Positions 56,088 through 64,000 of a stretch of DNA of 64,000 nt are shown piece by piece. Source of the DNA: Ruminococcus sp. (GTDB taxonomy: Bacteria; Bacillota; Clostridia; Oscillospirales; Ruminococcaceae); assembly GCF_019423705.1 (NCBI RefSeq), contig NZ_JAHZAX010000003.1:62001-126000 (forward strand), read 5' to 3'. The position numbers and the translations under genes were made by a program. A model generated the notes under the pieces. It was given only the letters and a program-made list of their open reading frames with translations. It was not told the origin of the DNA and ran no database searches. The first letter of the stretch is position 1, and every line of letters begins with the position of its first letter.

Positions 56088-58277
56088 TTATTTCGCAGTA
56101 ACGCTTTTAACAGCCGACCAAGCGCCGTAATAATTCTTGCCGTTGATGTTCTTGTAAGCCCTCATTCTGACGTAATATTTCTTGCCCTTTGTGAGGTTAT
56201 TTACAGTCGCCGAGGTCTTGTTCTTGTCGGAAACGCTGACTTTGGAGCTCTTTGAAAACTTGCTGTCGGTGGAATATCCGATCTGATAGCCTGTGGCTTG
56301 GCTGTCAGCTTTCCACTTTGCGGTGAAGCCCTTTGAAATTGCGGACACGCTTGAAAGGCTTTCCTTTTTCGGCACGATATTGAAACGCAGGGTGAAAGAG
56401 CCTGTGTATTTGCCCTTGCCCGTTATCTTAACTGTGCCCTCGCCTGTGCTGACATTTTTGCCGTATGAAACGGTGTAATCGGTGTTTTTCTTGAGCTTTG
56501 AAGTCACCGCCAGCTTGATCTGCTTGCCCGTATAGGCCCTTGATGAAGCGATAGAGAAATTGTACGCCTTGAGGCACTTTTTCGTGCCGCTGATGCTTGC
56601 GGAACAGCCGCCCTCAACCTTGGTCTTGTTTTTGTCAGAGCCGTTGTTTTTGAATACAATGCCCCTGCTGTTTGCGCTGACATAAAGATCAAGGCTGCCG
56701 TTTTTGAGGATATTGTTGTTCGTGATCTTGCCCGTTGCGCCCTTTGTTACCATAAAAGCGCACTTTGTATTGCCGTGGACGTAGTTTGAATAAGCCGTGA
56801 GATTTGCCCCCGAAGCAACGTAAAAGCCCTGCTCCTTGCAGCCCGAAATGTCGTTATTGTCGCAGGAAGCCTTTGAATTCGAGAGATAGTAGCCGTTCTT
56901 TTTCATCGTGGAAATAGTGTTGTATCTCGATGAAACAATATTAGAATCGGTGACAAAAATGCCGTTTTCGCTGGCATTTTTAATGGTGTTGCGACCAAGC
57001 TCGTTAAGAGTGCTGTTCTTTCTGATAGAAATGCCGTTGAGCTTTGTGGTGTTTATGCTGTTGCGATAAATTTTGCCCTTTGCCCCGTCATATACCATTA
57101 TGCCGTTCATTTTCGCATTTGAAATAGCGTTGTCCTTGATAGTGAAGCTTGAGTTTTCAAGAACGTAAATGCCGTTGCCTGTGGAATTTTTCAGAGTGTT
57201 GTTGTAAATTTCCAAATTGCTCTTGTCCGAAACTCTCACCGCATTGAGGAAGCGTTCAGAATTGCCGTTGTAGTTATCCCTTGCGAAGATCGAACCCGAC
57301 AAATTCGTCCGTGAAGTCAGCGTGTTGTTATATACCGCTCCGCTGGTGCGCTCGGCGAAGATAAGTCCGCCTGTGTTGTTGGCCTTGTTGCCGTATGCCT
57401 TGAAATTGGTAAAACCTGCGGCGTCAATGCAGTAAAAATAGCAATCGTTAAAAGTATTGTTGCTGATATTCACATTGTTCGCACGCATATATTCATAAAC
57501 GTGATGAGTACCCACGCCTGTTGTGCAGCGTGTAAAAGTACAGTTCGTAACGGAAACGTTCTTGCAAGGCGTGCCGTCACCGGGGAGCGAATCAGCCTTG
57601 CCCTTTGGGATATAGTCGATATGAAGCGCCTCGGTGCAGCGATATGTGAAATCTGCGCCAGTCTGCTCCTTATAAGACTCCGCCGTGCCTGTGAACTCCT
57701 TGAAATCGGAGAATTTCGTGTTGTTCACCGTGATATCCGAAACACCGTCAAGGATAATAAAATGCGTTCCGCAGCAGTTTTGGAAGGTGGTGTTGATAAG
57801 CTTGATATTCTTTGCGTGCCAAATTTTCACAAGGCCGTTGGTTATCTTTGTGTTCGTAACATTGCCGTCCCAAACGCCGCCGTCGATAGTGATATCGTGA
57901 GAGCGTGTGTATCCGCCAGCGTTGTTGTCGCTGTCAGAGCCGTTTATAAAGAAATAATTCTCGTCATTGGTCCTAATAAGCTTTGCCTTCGGGCTGAGTT
58001 TAAGATAGGTGTTCGAGTATATCCTCAGCTCGCTGCCGAGATAATATGTGCCCGCAGGAACGTTGACTGTCGTGACGCTGTCTGAATTTCGGCAGCTATC
58101 CAAAGCCTGCTGAAAGGCGCCAGAGTCGTCAAGCTTATCGCTGCCCTTTGCGCCAAAGTCAGAAACATTGCAGCTCTGGGAATAAGTGCTGATATCCTGC
58201 GCCGCAAAAGCTCCCGAACCCATAGGGGAAAACGCAGCCAGCACGGCGATACACGCCGTCAATATGATCTTCTTCAT
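56088..58277 (-). CDS. Secreted right-handed beta-helix protein with FN3 domain (pectate lyase-like)
   Basis: 729 residues from ATG 58277, after GGGAGATG. Signal peptide (KKIILTACIAVLAAFSPMGS), then pectate-lyase-superfamily N-terminal part: CNVSDFGAKGSDKLDDSGAF, VNVPAGTYYLGSELRI, THFIILDGVSDITVNNTKF. A long ladder of beta-helix repeats follows, with Asn-rich rungs (IYNNTLKNSTGNGIYVLENS). Next is a small beta domain (AYNFSIASSRAYTGKQIKLA), and a C-terminal FN3 domain (GFTAKWKADSQATGYQIGYS). No anchor motif. Likely polysaccharide lyase, glycosidase or epimerase; reaction not assigned. Confidence 0.85.
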   Translation of the reverse strand: MKKIILTACIAVLAAFSPMGSGAFAAQDISTYSQSCNVSDFGAKGSDKLDDSGAFQQALDSCRNSDSVTTVNVPAGTYYLGSELRIYSNTYLKLSPKAKLIRTNDENYFFINGSDSDNNAGGYTRSHDITIDGGVWDGNVTNTKITNGLVKIWHAKNIKLINTTFQNCCGTHFIILDGVSDITVNNTKFSDFKEFTGTAESYKEQTGADFTYRCTEALHIDYIPKGKADSLPGDGTPCKNVSVTNCTFTRCTTGVGTHHVYEYMRANNVNISNNTFNDCYFYCIDAAGFTNFKAYGNKANNTGGLIFAERTSGAVYNNTLTSRTNLSGSIFARDNYNGNSERFLNAVRVSDKSNLEIYNNTLKNSTGNGIYVLENSSFTIKDNAISNAKMNGIMVYDGAKGKIYRNSINTTKLNGISIRKNSTLNELGRNTIKNASENGIFVTDSNIVSSRYNTISTMKKNGYYLSNSKASCDNNDISGCKEQGFYVASGANLTAYSNYVHGNTKCAFMVTKGATGKITNNNILKNGSLDLYVSANSRGIVFKNNGSDKNKTKVEGGCSASISGTKKCLKAYNFSIASSRAYTGKQIKLAVTSKLKKNTDYTVSYGKNVSTGEGTVKITGKGKYTGSFTLRFNIVPKKESLSSVSAISKGFTAKWKADSQATGYQIGYSTDSKFSKSSKVSVSDKNKTSATVNNLTKGKKYYVRMRAYKNINGKNYYGAWSAVKSVTAK

Positions 58278-58371
58278 TTTTTCATCTCCCATAATTTTTA
58301 TATAACAGTTTACAATACCATTGTACCACGCAAAGCCCATAATGTCAATATCTCACAGCCATAAACAGGAT

Positions 58372-58405
58372 AAAAAAGAAACAGCACAGAAGCTTCCGTG
58401 CTGTT
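58372..58405 (-). terminator. Terminator of the aldolase-like gene
   Basis: Minus strand AACAGCAC (58405-58398), 10-base loop, GTGCTGTT (58387-58380), TC then six T. Confidence 0.8.
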
Positions 58406-58462
58406 CTTTATTGGAAAGTATTGTATGAAAAGATATTTTGATCTTTATTGGTGTAATAACAA

Positions 58463-59461
58463 TTAGCTAAGCTCGTTGAGCAGATCCATATAAAGCTCGT
58501 TGTAATCTGTTCTGTTATCCTTGAGGAAGCCGATAGCCGCACGAGGGTGACGATTGAGTGCGCCTGTGAGCATATAAGGCACGTCATAGCCCCAAACTGA
58601 GCCCTTTGCCTTCTCCTCTGCGATGTACTTTTCAATGAACTTGAGTGTTGGAGTGAGCTTGTAATTCGGGTTTCTGAGGAAGCTGAGCATTTGCTCCATA
58701 AAGCAGTTGCCTGCGCCTCTGCCCATACCGCCCATCGTTGCGTCGGCAAAGCTTGCGCCGTGGGAGATACTCTCGATAGTGTTTGCAAAAGCGAGCTGCT
58801 GGTTGTTGTGCATATGTGCGCCCACCTTTTTGCCTGTTGCCTCTGCCACCTCGCAATACTGCGCTGTCAGACGTCTGACCTGCTCAGGGAAAAGCGAACC
58901 GTAGCTGTCAACAAGGTAGATAACATCAACAGGGCTTTTTGAAATAAGCTCCAGAGCCTGTGCGATATCGTCCTCACGGCTGGCAGAAACAGCCATAATA
59001 TTGATAGTTGTCTCATAACCAAGATCGTGGCAGTAATTTATCATTTCGATCGCGCCGGGCATCTGATAAGTGTAGGTCGCAATTCTTATCATATCAATAA
59101 CGCTTTCGCTCTTTGGCAGGATATCCTTTTTGAAATCGCATCTTCCAACGTCCGCCATAACGGAAAGCTTCAGCGGACTGTCGTTCTCGCCGACTATTGC
59201 TCTGATATCTTCCTCGTTGCAGAACTTCCACTTGCCGAATTCCTTGACGTCAAAAAGCTCCTTAGAGGCCTTATAGCCGAACTCCATATATTCAACGCCC
59301 GACTTGATGTTTGTCTCATAGAGCTTTCTTACGAATTCATCGGAGAAGCCGAAGTTATTTACAAGTCCGCCGTCACGGATAGTGGCGTCAAGAAGTCTTA
59401 TATCGGGACGATAAGACATAAGGTCGCCTTTCTGATTTATATTTTTTGTCTGGTTTGCCAT
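58463..59461 (-). CDS. DRE-TIM metallolyase (HMGL-like aldolase family)
   Basis: 332 residues. Barrel motifs IRLLDATIRDGGLVNNFGF (divalent metal Asp and catalytic Arg), VEYMEFGYKA, VIYLVDSYGSLFPEQV, and KVGAHMHNNQQLAFANTI (metal His pair), then GGMGRGAGNCFMEQ. These place it with 4-hydroxy-2-oxovalerate aldolase and related HMGL-like enzymes; no dehydrogenase partner is adjacent, so the substrate is unknown. Start ATG 59461 with GGAAG; ATG 59419 is a second possibility. Own TTGACA/TATACT promoter. Confidence 0.82.
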   Translation of the reverse strand: MANQTKNINQKGDLMSYRPDIRLLDATIRDGGLVNNFGFSDEFVRKLYETNIKSGVEYMEFGYKASKELFDVKEFGKWKFCNEEDIRAIVGENDSPLKLSVMADVGRCDFKKDILPKSESVIDMIRIATYTYQMPGAIEMINYCHDLGYETTINIMAVSASREDDIAQALELISKSPVDVIYLVDSYGSLFPEQVRRLTAQYCEVAEATGKKVGAHMHNNQQLAFANTIESISHGASFADATMGGMGRGAGNCFMEQMLSFLRNPNYKLTPTLKFIEKYIAEEKAKGSVWGYDVPYMLTGALNRHPRAAIGFLKDNRTDYNELYMDLLNELS

Positions 59462-59578
59462 TTACAAAACTTCCTTTCCATATCCCGACAGCAAAGCTTT
59501 CTTACCAATTTATAACTTTCACTCGGAATAAATTTCAATACTTTAAAGATTTTATGCTTTTAAGCTTTTATGTATTAA

Positions 59579-59607
59579 AGTATAGCACTATCTTTCCCAC
59601 TTGTCAA
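59579..59607 (-). promoter_or_regulatory. Sigma-A promoter of the aldolase-like gene
   Basis: Minus strand TTGACA (59607-59602), 17 bases, TATACT (59584-59579). The rest of the gap to 59761 holds only the terminator at 59701-59735. Confidence 0.7.
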
Positions 59608-59700
59608 GGCTTAAAGGGCGAAATAAAAGTTTTTTTACATTTTTATTATATTTTCAAGGCGTGTGGGGATATTTTTGTGCGATTTTATGGGTCAAACTAT

Positions 59701-59735
59701 AAAAACACGCCCCTCAGAGCACACTCCAAGGGGCG
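59701..59735 (-). terminator. Terminator of the dehydratase-related operon
   Basis: Minus strand CGCCCCT (59735-59729), 14-base loop, AGGGGCG (59714-59708), TG then five T. Confidence 0.8.
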
Positions 59736-59761
59736 GTAAATAATATCAAAATAAGGCCCTA

Positions 59762-61027
59762 TCAATCCATAACCGCATTGGCAAGCATAAGCTTGATACG
59801 GTTTTCCTGATTGACCTTTGTTGCGCCTGGGTCGTAGTCGATGGCAACGATGTTTGCATCTGGGTATGCCTGCTTGATAGTCCTTGACATTCCCTTTGCA
59901 ACGATGTGGTTAGGCAGACAGCCGAATGGCTGAGTGCAGATGATGTTCTTTGTGCCTGTCTCAGCAAGGGCAGCCATTTCTGCGGTGATGAGCCAGCCCT
60001 CGCCCATTTTTACGCCTTGGCTGATGTACTTGTCAGCGCACTTTCTAAGGTGCTCAAAATCGTGCGGCGGCTGGAAAATCCCCTGTTCGTTGATAATCTT
60101 TATCTGCTGCTTCTGGAACTTGTAAAGCACGTCATAGCCAATGCCGTACATAAGGGTGCGGCTCGTCTTTTTGTCGTAAAGCTTTTCGTCGTTGATGGCG
60201 TCAGAAGCGCAGTAAAGCACGAAGTCAAGAAGTCCCGGCACGTTAGGCTCGCAGCCCTCTGAAAGCAGAAAATCATTAAGATGATTGTTTGCCAGCGGCG
60301 AATACTTTACATATATCTCGCCAACGATACCCACCTTTGGCTTCTTTTCCTTTGTCCTCGGCAGAGCCGCAAAGTCCTTGAGCATTGCATTGTAAATGCT
60401 CTTTGTGTGCATATACTTGCTCGGGGTCGCAAAAAGCTTTCCCAGCCTGTGCTGCCACCTTGCCAAAAGCTCGTCCGTGGAATTTTTGTTTATCTCATAA
60501 GGCTTGCATTGATTGTAAAGCAGCATAAGCATATCGCCGTAGAGCACAGCATAGATAAGCTTCATCGCAATACCTGGAGTGATATCTATCGAAGCGTCCT
60601 TCTCAAGTCCGCTAAAATTCAGCGACAGAACAGGCACTTCAGGGAACTGCGTTGACAGTGCCTTTCTTATAAGATGTATGTAATTTGAAGCACGACAGCC
60701 GCCTCCTGTCTGCGACATAAGCAGAGCCGTGTGTTCAAGATCGTACTTTCCGCTCTTGAGTGCGTCCATAAACTGTCCGATGACCAGCAGCGCAGGATAA
60801 CAAGCGTCATTGTGAGTGTTCTTCAGACCCTCGTCGATAACGTTTCTCGAGCAGTTCTGCAAAAGCTCCATATTATAGCCGTACTTCTTGTATATCGCCA
60901 TAATGAGCTTGAAGTGTATAGGCAGCATATCAGGGATAAGGATAGTGTATTCCTCACGTCTTGACTTGTCAAAATACGATCTCTTTACCCTGTCCGAACC
61001 CGAATGCTTTATCTCTTTTTCAGCCAT
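59762..61027 (-). CDS. 2-hydroxyacyl-CoA dehydratase-like subunit
   Basis: 421 residues. HGD-D-like Cys pattern: DACYPALLVIGQF, SQTGGGCRASNYIHLI, NIICTQPFGCLPNHIVAKGM; Cys in these motifs would hold an Fe-S cluster. VGIVGEIYVKYSPLANNHLN and YPDANIVAIDYDPGATKVNQ are typical of the activase-related group rather than the lactyl or glutaryl enzymes. Its ATG overlaps the upstream stop by one base (TAATG). In many Bacillota this region is the C-terminal part of a single ~1400-residue protein; here it is separate. Substrate unknown. Confidence 0.85.
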   Translation of the reverse strand: MAEKEIKHSGSDRVKRSYFDKSRREEYTILIPDMLPIHFKLIMAIYKKYGYNMELLQNCSRNVIDEGLKNTHNDACYPALLVIGQFMDALKSGKYDLEHTALLMSQTGGGCRASNYIHLIRKALSTQFPEVPVLSLNFSGLEKDASIDITPGIAMKLIYAVLYGDMLMLLYNQCKPYEINKNSTDELLARWQHRLGKLFATPSKYMHTKSIYNAMLKDFAALPRTKEKKPKVGIVGEIYVKYSPLANNHLNDFLLSEGCEPNVPGLLDFVLYCASDAINDEKLYDKKTSRTLMYGIGYDVLYKFQKQQIKIINEQGIFQPPHDFEHLRKCADKYISQGVKMGEGWLITAEMAALAETGTKNIICTQPFGCLPNHIVAKGMSRTIKQAYPDANIVAIDYDPGATKVNQENRIKLMLANAVMD

Positions 61028-64000
61028 TACATTGCCTCCTTGTCCATATTCTTTTCAGCATTTGCGCTGGCTTCTTTTTCTTCAAGGGCTGCCGCCAATG
61101 ATCTCAGTCTGATCTTTGCAGCGCCCAAGTTTGTGATCTCGTCGATCTTGAGCTGTGTGTAAAGTTTGCCCTTCTCTTCAAGGATAGCTCTGACCTCGTC
61201 GGTCGTAACGGCGTCGATACCGCAGCCGAATGACACAAGCTGAACAAGCTGCATATCATCATTTTCGCAAACGTACTCAGCCGCTCTGTAAAGTCTTGAA
61301 TGATAAGTCCATTGATTGAGGACGTCAAGTGCTGGAGTATCCACCTTCATCGCAACGCTGTCCTCGGTGATAACGGCAAAGCCAAGAGATGCGATAAGCT
61401 TGTGTATGCCGTGGTTAATCTCTGGGTCGATATGATAAGGTCTGCCTGCAAGGACGATTATCTTCTGTCCCTTTTCACGGGCTTCTACGATTATCTCCTG
61501 CGCCTTGTTTTCGATATCCCTGCGGTATCTTACCTGCTCGGAATATGCCTTGTTGAGAACTTCCATTACCTGCTTTGGCGTAATGCCGTACTTTGAAAGC
61601 GCCCTAGCCATTGCCTTTGCAACGTGCTTTTTGATGTTGATATCAAGATAAGGCATAACGAAATTATCGTCGTTGAGCTTGTCATTATTAGCTTTCAAAA
61701 GCTCGGGATAATACGCAACGACAGGACAGTTGTAGTGATTGTCCGACTGACCCTCGTCAGCGTTATAGCTCATACAAGGATAGAAGATGAAGTCCACGCC
61801 CTTGTCAAGCAGGCTCTCGATATGACCGTGACAAAGCTTTGCAGGATAACATACCGTGTCTGACGGGATAGTCTGCTGACCCTTGTAATATGTATCTCTC
61901 GTTGACTCCTCAGAAAGCACCACCTCAAAGCCAAGGCTTGTGAGCAGCGTTGAGAAGAACGGCATAAGATCGTAATAAGACAGCGCCAGCGGCAGACCCA
62001 CCTTTGCGATAGCCTTTTTAGGCTTGTTTTCCGCATAGGCGAGTATCTTGTTATACTTATACTCGATCATATTTTCAGTTCTGTCTGTTATCTTTATGCC
62101 TGCGCCCTTTTCGCAGCGGTTGCCCGATGTGAACCTTCTGCCGTCGTTGAATCTTATGATCGTCAGATTGCAATGAGCGCCGCAGCCGCCGCATTGAACG
62201 GCTCTTGAATTATATGCGAACTCTTCAAGCTGCGCCTTTGTGAGCACCTTTGAATTTTCAAGGCTGCCCTTTGACTTTTCCTTTGCGAAAAGCGCACAGC
62301 CAAATGCTCCCATAAGTCCTGCAATGGCTGGTCTGATAACGTTTCTGCCAAGCTCCATTTCAAATGATCTCAGCACGGCGTCGTTAAGGAACGTACCGCC
62401 CTGAACAACGATATTCTTGCCCAGCTCGTCGATAGACTTTGCTCTGATAACTTTATATACCGCATTCTTGATGATCGACGATGAAAGACCTGCGGAGATA
62501 TCCTCAACGGAAGCGCCGTCCTTCTGCGCCTGCTTAACAGAAGAGTTCATAAATACTGTACATCTTGAACCAAGCTCAACAGGTGCTTTTGCAAAAAGTC
62601 CCAGCCTTGCGAACTCTGCGATATCGTAACCCATTGCACCTGCAAAGGTCTGAATGAACGAACCGCAGCCCGATGAACAGGCCTCGTTGAGCATAATGCT
62701 GTCGATAGCGTTGTTTTTTATCTTAAAGCACTTGATATCCTGACCGCCGATATCTATGATAAAGTCAACGTCGGGACAGAAATATGCCGCTGCCTTATAG
62801 TGTGCAACAGTCTCAACGATACCGTAATCCACGCCGAGACCTGCCTTGATAAGATCTTCGCCGTAACCTGTTACAGCGGAAGCCTTGATGTTCAGTTCAG
62901 GCGTTGCAAGGTCATATATCTCTTCAAGCTTTGCAGCGATCATATCAAGCGGCTGACCCTTATTTGAGCAGTAATGCTGATAAAGCAGCTTGCCATCGGG
63001 GGTGATAAGAACAAGCTTAGTGGTGGTCGAGCCTGCGTCGATACCGAGATAAGCGTCGCCCTTGTAAGTTCTTATATCCTCATATTTAAGGTCAGACTTT
63101 CTGTGTCTGTCCACAAATTCATTGTAATCCTCACGGGAGGCAAAAAGTGGCTTGCCCACAACGATATTGTCGTTTGCCTTTGCGTGGGTGATCTTGTCGA
63201 TAGCTTCGTCGATAGTCATTTCCTCAGCCAGCGTGTCAGCGTGGAGCGCCGCACCGAAAGCCATATAGCAGGAGGACTTATCTGGAAGAATAGCGTGTTC
63301 TTCATCAAGGTTCAGCGTAGTCCTGAAAGCCTTTCTGAGTGCGCTCAAATATGTAAGCGGTCCGCCGAGGAAAAGCACCTGTCCGCCTATCTTTCTGCCC
63401 TGTGCAAGACCAGAAACCGTCTGATCTACAACTGCCTGGAAGATAGAAGCAGAGATATCCTCTTTTCTTGCGCCCTGATTAAGAAGCGGCTGGATATCTG
63501 ACTTTGCGAAAACGCCGCATCTTGAAGCGATAGGATAAGTCTTTTCAGCCTTGAGCGCCAAGTCGTTCATCTCGTCTGGAGTAACGCCCAAAAGTCCTGC
63601 CATTTGGTCGATAAATGCGCCGGTGCCGCCTGCGCAGGAGCCGTTCATACGCTGTTCAACGCCCCCTGTGAGGAAGATTATCTTAGCGTCCTCACCGCCC
63701 AGCTCGACAACAACGTCGGCCTTTGGATATTTCTTATTTACGGCGATAAATGCAGAGAAAACCTCCTGCACGAATGAAATGCCGCTTGCCTCGGCGATAC
63801 CGAGACCAGCCGAGCCTGTTATAGCTATCTTGAATTTATCATCGGGGTAAAGCGCTTTGATAGCTTTAAGCTGCTCCGCCACCGTTTCTCTTACCTTTGA
63901 AAAGTGTCTTTCATATTTGTTATAAATAAACTCACCGTCGTCAAGAATGACCGTCTTGACAGTCGTTGAGCCTACGTCGATACCAAGGTCATAAATCTTA
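61027..64000 (-). CDS. 2-hydroxyacyl-CoA dehydratase activase-related ATPase, two BadF domains plus DUF2229 (partial)
   Basis: 5' end lies beyond the window; the visible N-terminus reads KIYDLGIDVGSTTVKTVILD, very close to the true start. Two ASKHA ATPase domains: the first with GSAGLGIAEASGI, VELGGEDAKIIFL and NGSCAGGTGAFIDQMA (Cys), the second with YLGIDAGSTTTKLVLI, VTGYGEDLIKAGLG, IDIGGQDIKCFKI and SGCGSFIQTFA. Then a DUF2229-type part with Cys cluster VQCGGCGAHCNLTIIRF and FTSGNRCEKG. Such ATPases transfer an electron to a dehydratase using an Fe-S cluster. Coupled to the following subunit gene. Confidence 0.9.
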   Translation of the reverse strand, partial: KIYDLGIDVGSTTVKTVILDDGEFIYNKYERHFSKVRETVAEQLKAIKALYPDDKFKIAITGSAGLGIAEASGISFVQEVFSAFIAVNKKYPKADVVVELGGEDAKIIFLTGGVEQRMNGSCAGGTGAFIDQMAGLLGVTPDEMNDLALKAEKTYPIASRCGVFAKSDIQPLLNQGARKEDISASIFQAVVDQTVSGLAQGRKIGGQVLFLGGPLTYLSALRKAFRTTLNLDEEHAILPDKSSCYMAFGAALHADTLAEEMTIDEAIDKITHAKANDNIVVGKPLFASREDYNEFVDRHRKSDLKYEDIRTYKGDAYLGIDAGSTTTKLVLITPDGKLLYQHYCSNKGQPLDMIAAKLEEIYDLATPELNIKASAVTGYGEDLIKAGLGVDYGIVETVAHYKAAAYFCPDVDFIIDIGGQDIKCFKIKNNAIDSIMLNEACSSGCGSFIQTFAGAMGYDIAEFARLGLFAKAPVELGSRCTVFMNSSVKQAQKDGASVEDISAGLSSSIIKNAVYKVIRAKSIDELGKNIVVQGGTFLNDAVLRSFEMELGRNVIRPAIAGLMGAFGCALFAKEKSKGSLENSKVLTKAQLEEFAYNSRAVQCGGCGAHCNLTIIRFNDGRRFTSGNRCEKGAGIKITDRTENMIEYKYNKILAYAENKPKKAIAKVGLPLALSYYDLMPFFSTLLTSLGFEVVLSEESTRDTYYKGQQTIPSDTVCYPAKLCHGHIESLLDKGVDFIFYPCMSYNADEGQSDNHYNCPVVAYYPELLKANNDKLNDDNFVMPYLDINIKKHVAKAMARALSKYGITPKQVMEVLNKAYSEQVRYRRDIENKAQEIIVEAREKGQKIIVLAGRPYHIDPEINHGIHKLIASLGFAVITEDSVAMKVDTPALDVLNQWTYHSRLYRAAEYVCENDDMQLVQLVSFGCGIDAVTTDEVRAILEEKGKLYTQLKIDEITNLGAAKIRLRSLAAALEEKEASANAEKNMDKEAM

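Noticed and set aside
1..64000. tRNA, rRNA, CRISPR arrays, insertion sequences, prophage and replication origin
   Set aside because: No cloverleaf, rRNA, regular repeat-spacer array, transposase, integrase or DnaA-box cluster was recognised on reading both strands.

Overview
The window looks like a chromosomal segment of a Gram-positive, low-to-mid GC anaerobe of the Oscillospiraceae, most likely Ruminococcus or a close relative. Support: Ser/Thr/Asp-rich secreted lipoproteins and Thr-rich linkers, a lipoprotein GH5 glycanase beside a GH43 enzyme and a CotH-family lipoprotein, the Bacillota order hrcA-grpE-dnaK-dnaJ behind a perfect CIRCE, a darA-holB-ricT block, and the sporulation genes sigK and spoIIP. 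The species is inference. No tRNA, rRNA, CRISPR array, prophage, transposase or IS element was seen.

Layout. 1-9.3 kb: partial membrane-anchored protein, divergent PTS enzyme I, sigK, an OmpR-type two-component system, a small DivIVA-like protein, an NlpC/P60 hydrolase and a GNAT acetyltransferase behind a leader peptide and attenuator-like hairpins. 9.4-12.6 kb: iron alcohol dehydrogenase; panT-coaX for pantothenate uptake and phosphorylation. 12.8-18.8 kb: CotH lipoprotein, GH43, GH5, SGNH hydrolase (plant polysaccharide use). 19-22.2 kb: MATE pump, an unlisted type I toxin-antitoxin locus, and a UPF0291-WYL pair. 22.5-28 kb: HTH protein, Orn/Lys/Arg decarboxylase, darA, holB, ricT, radA. 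28.2-32.2 kb: spoIIP, sfsA, two related lipoproteins. 32.4-37.4 kb: heat-shock operon. 37.5-44.2 kb: DtxR-type regulator, a 50-residue membrane protein, VanY-type peptidase, SDR, ECF sigma/anti-sigma pair, cytidylate kinase-like and TRIC-type proteins. 44.2-49.7 kb: TyrR-like regulator, polar amino acid ABC transporter, agmatinase. 49.7-56 kb: urease operon. 56-64 kb: beta-helix protein, aldolase-like enzyme and a two-gene 2-hydroxyacyl-CoA dehydratase/activase-like system running off the edge.

How the genes fit together. Agmatinase releases urea and putrescine; the divergent urease operon hydrolyses urea to ammonia. The shared intergenic region carries three copies of a palindromic box (TATTCA, 4 bases, TGAATA), two of them about 69-70 bp upstream of the inferred start sites of each promoter, and the urease transcript meets a strong terminator-like hairpin before its first gene. 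That first gene pair encodes two translationally coupled small membrane proteins I cannot assign. This nitrogen module is the most interesting region, followed by the type I toxin-antitoxin locus at 20.4-20.8 kb. A family of palindromic repeats (core AGGGGCGA...TCGCCCGTT) recurs about every 5-8 kb in intergenic DNA and sometimes forms a terminator.

Many promoters are near-consensus sigma-A type with exactly 17 bp between -35 and -10; they are listed where they decide an operon or start. All functions are assigned by reading motifs; no database search was run.
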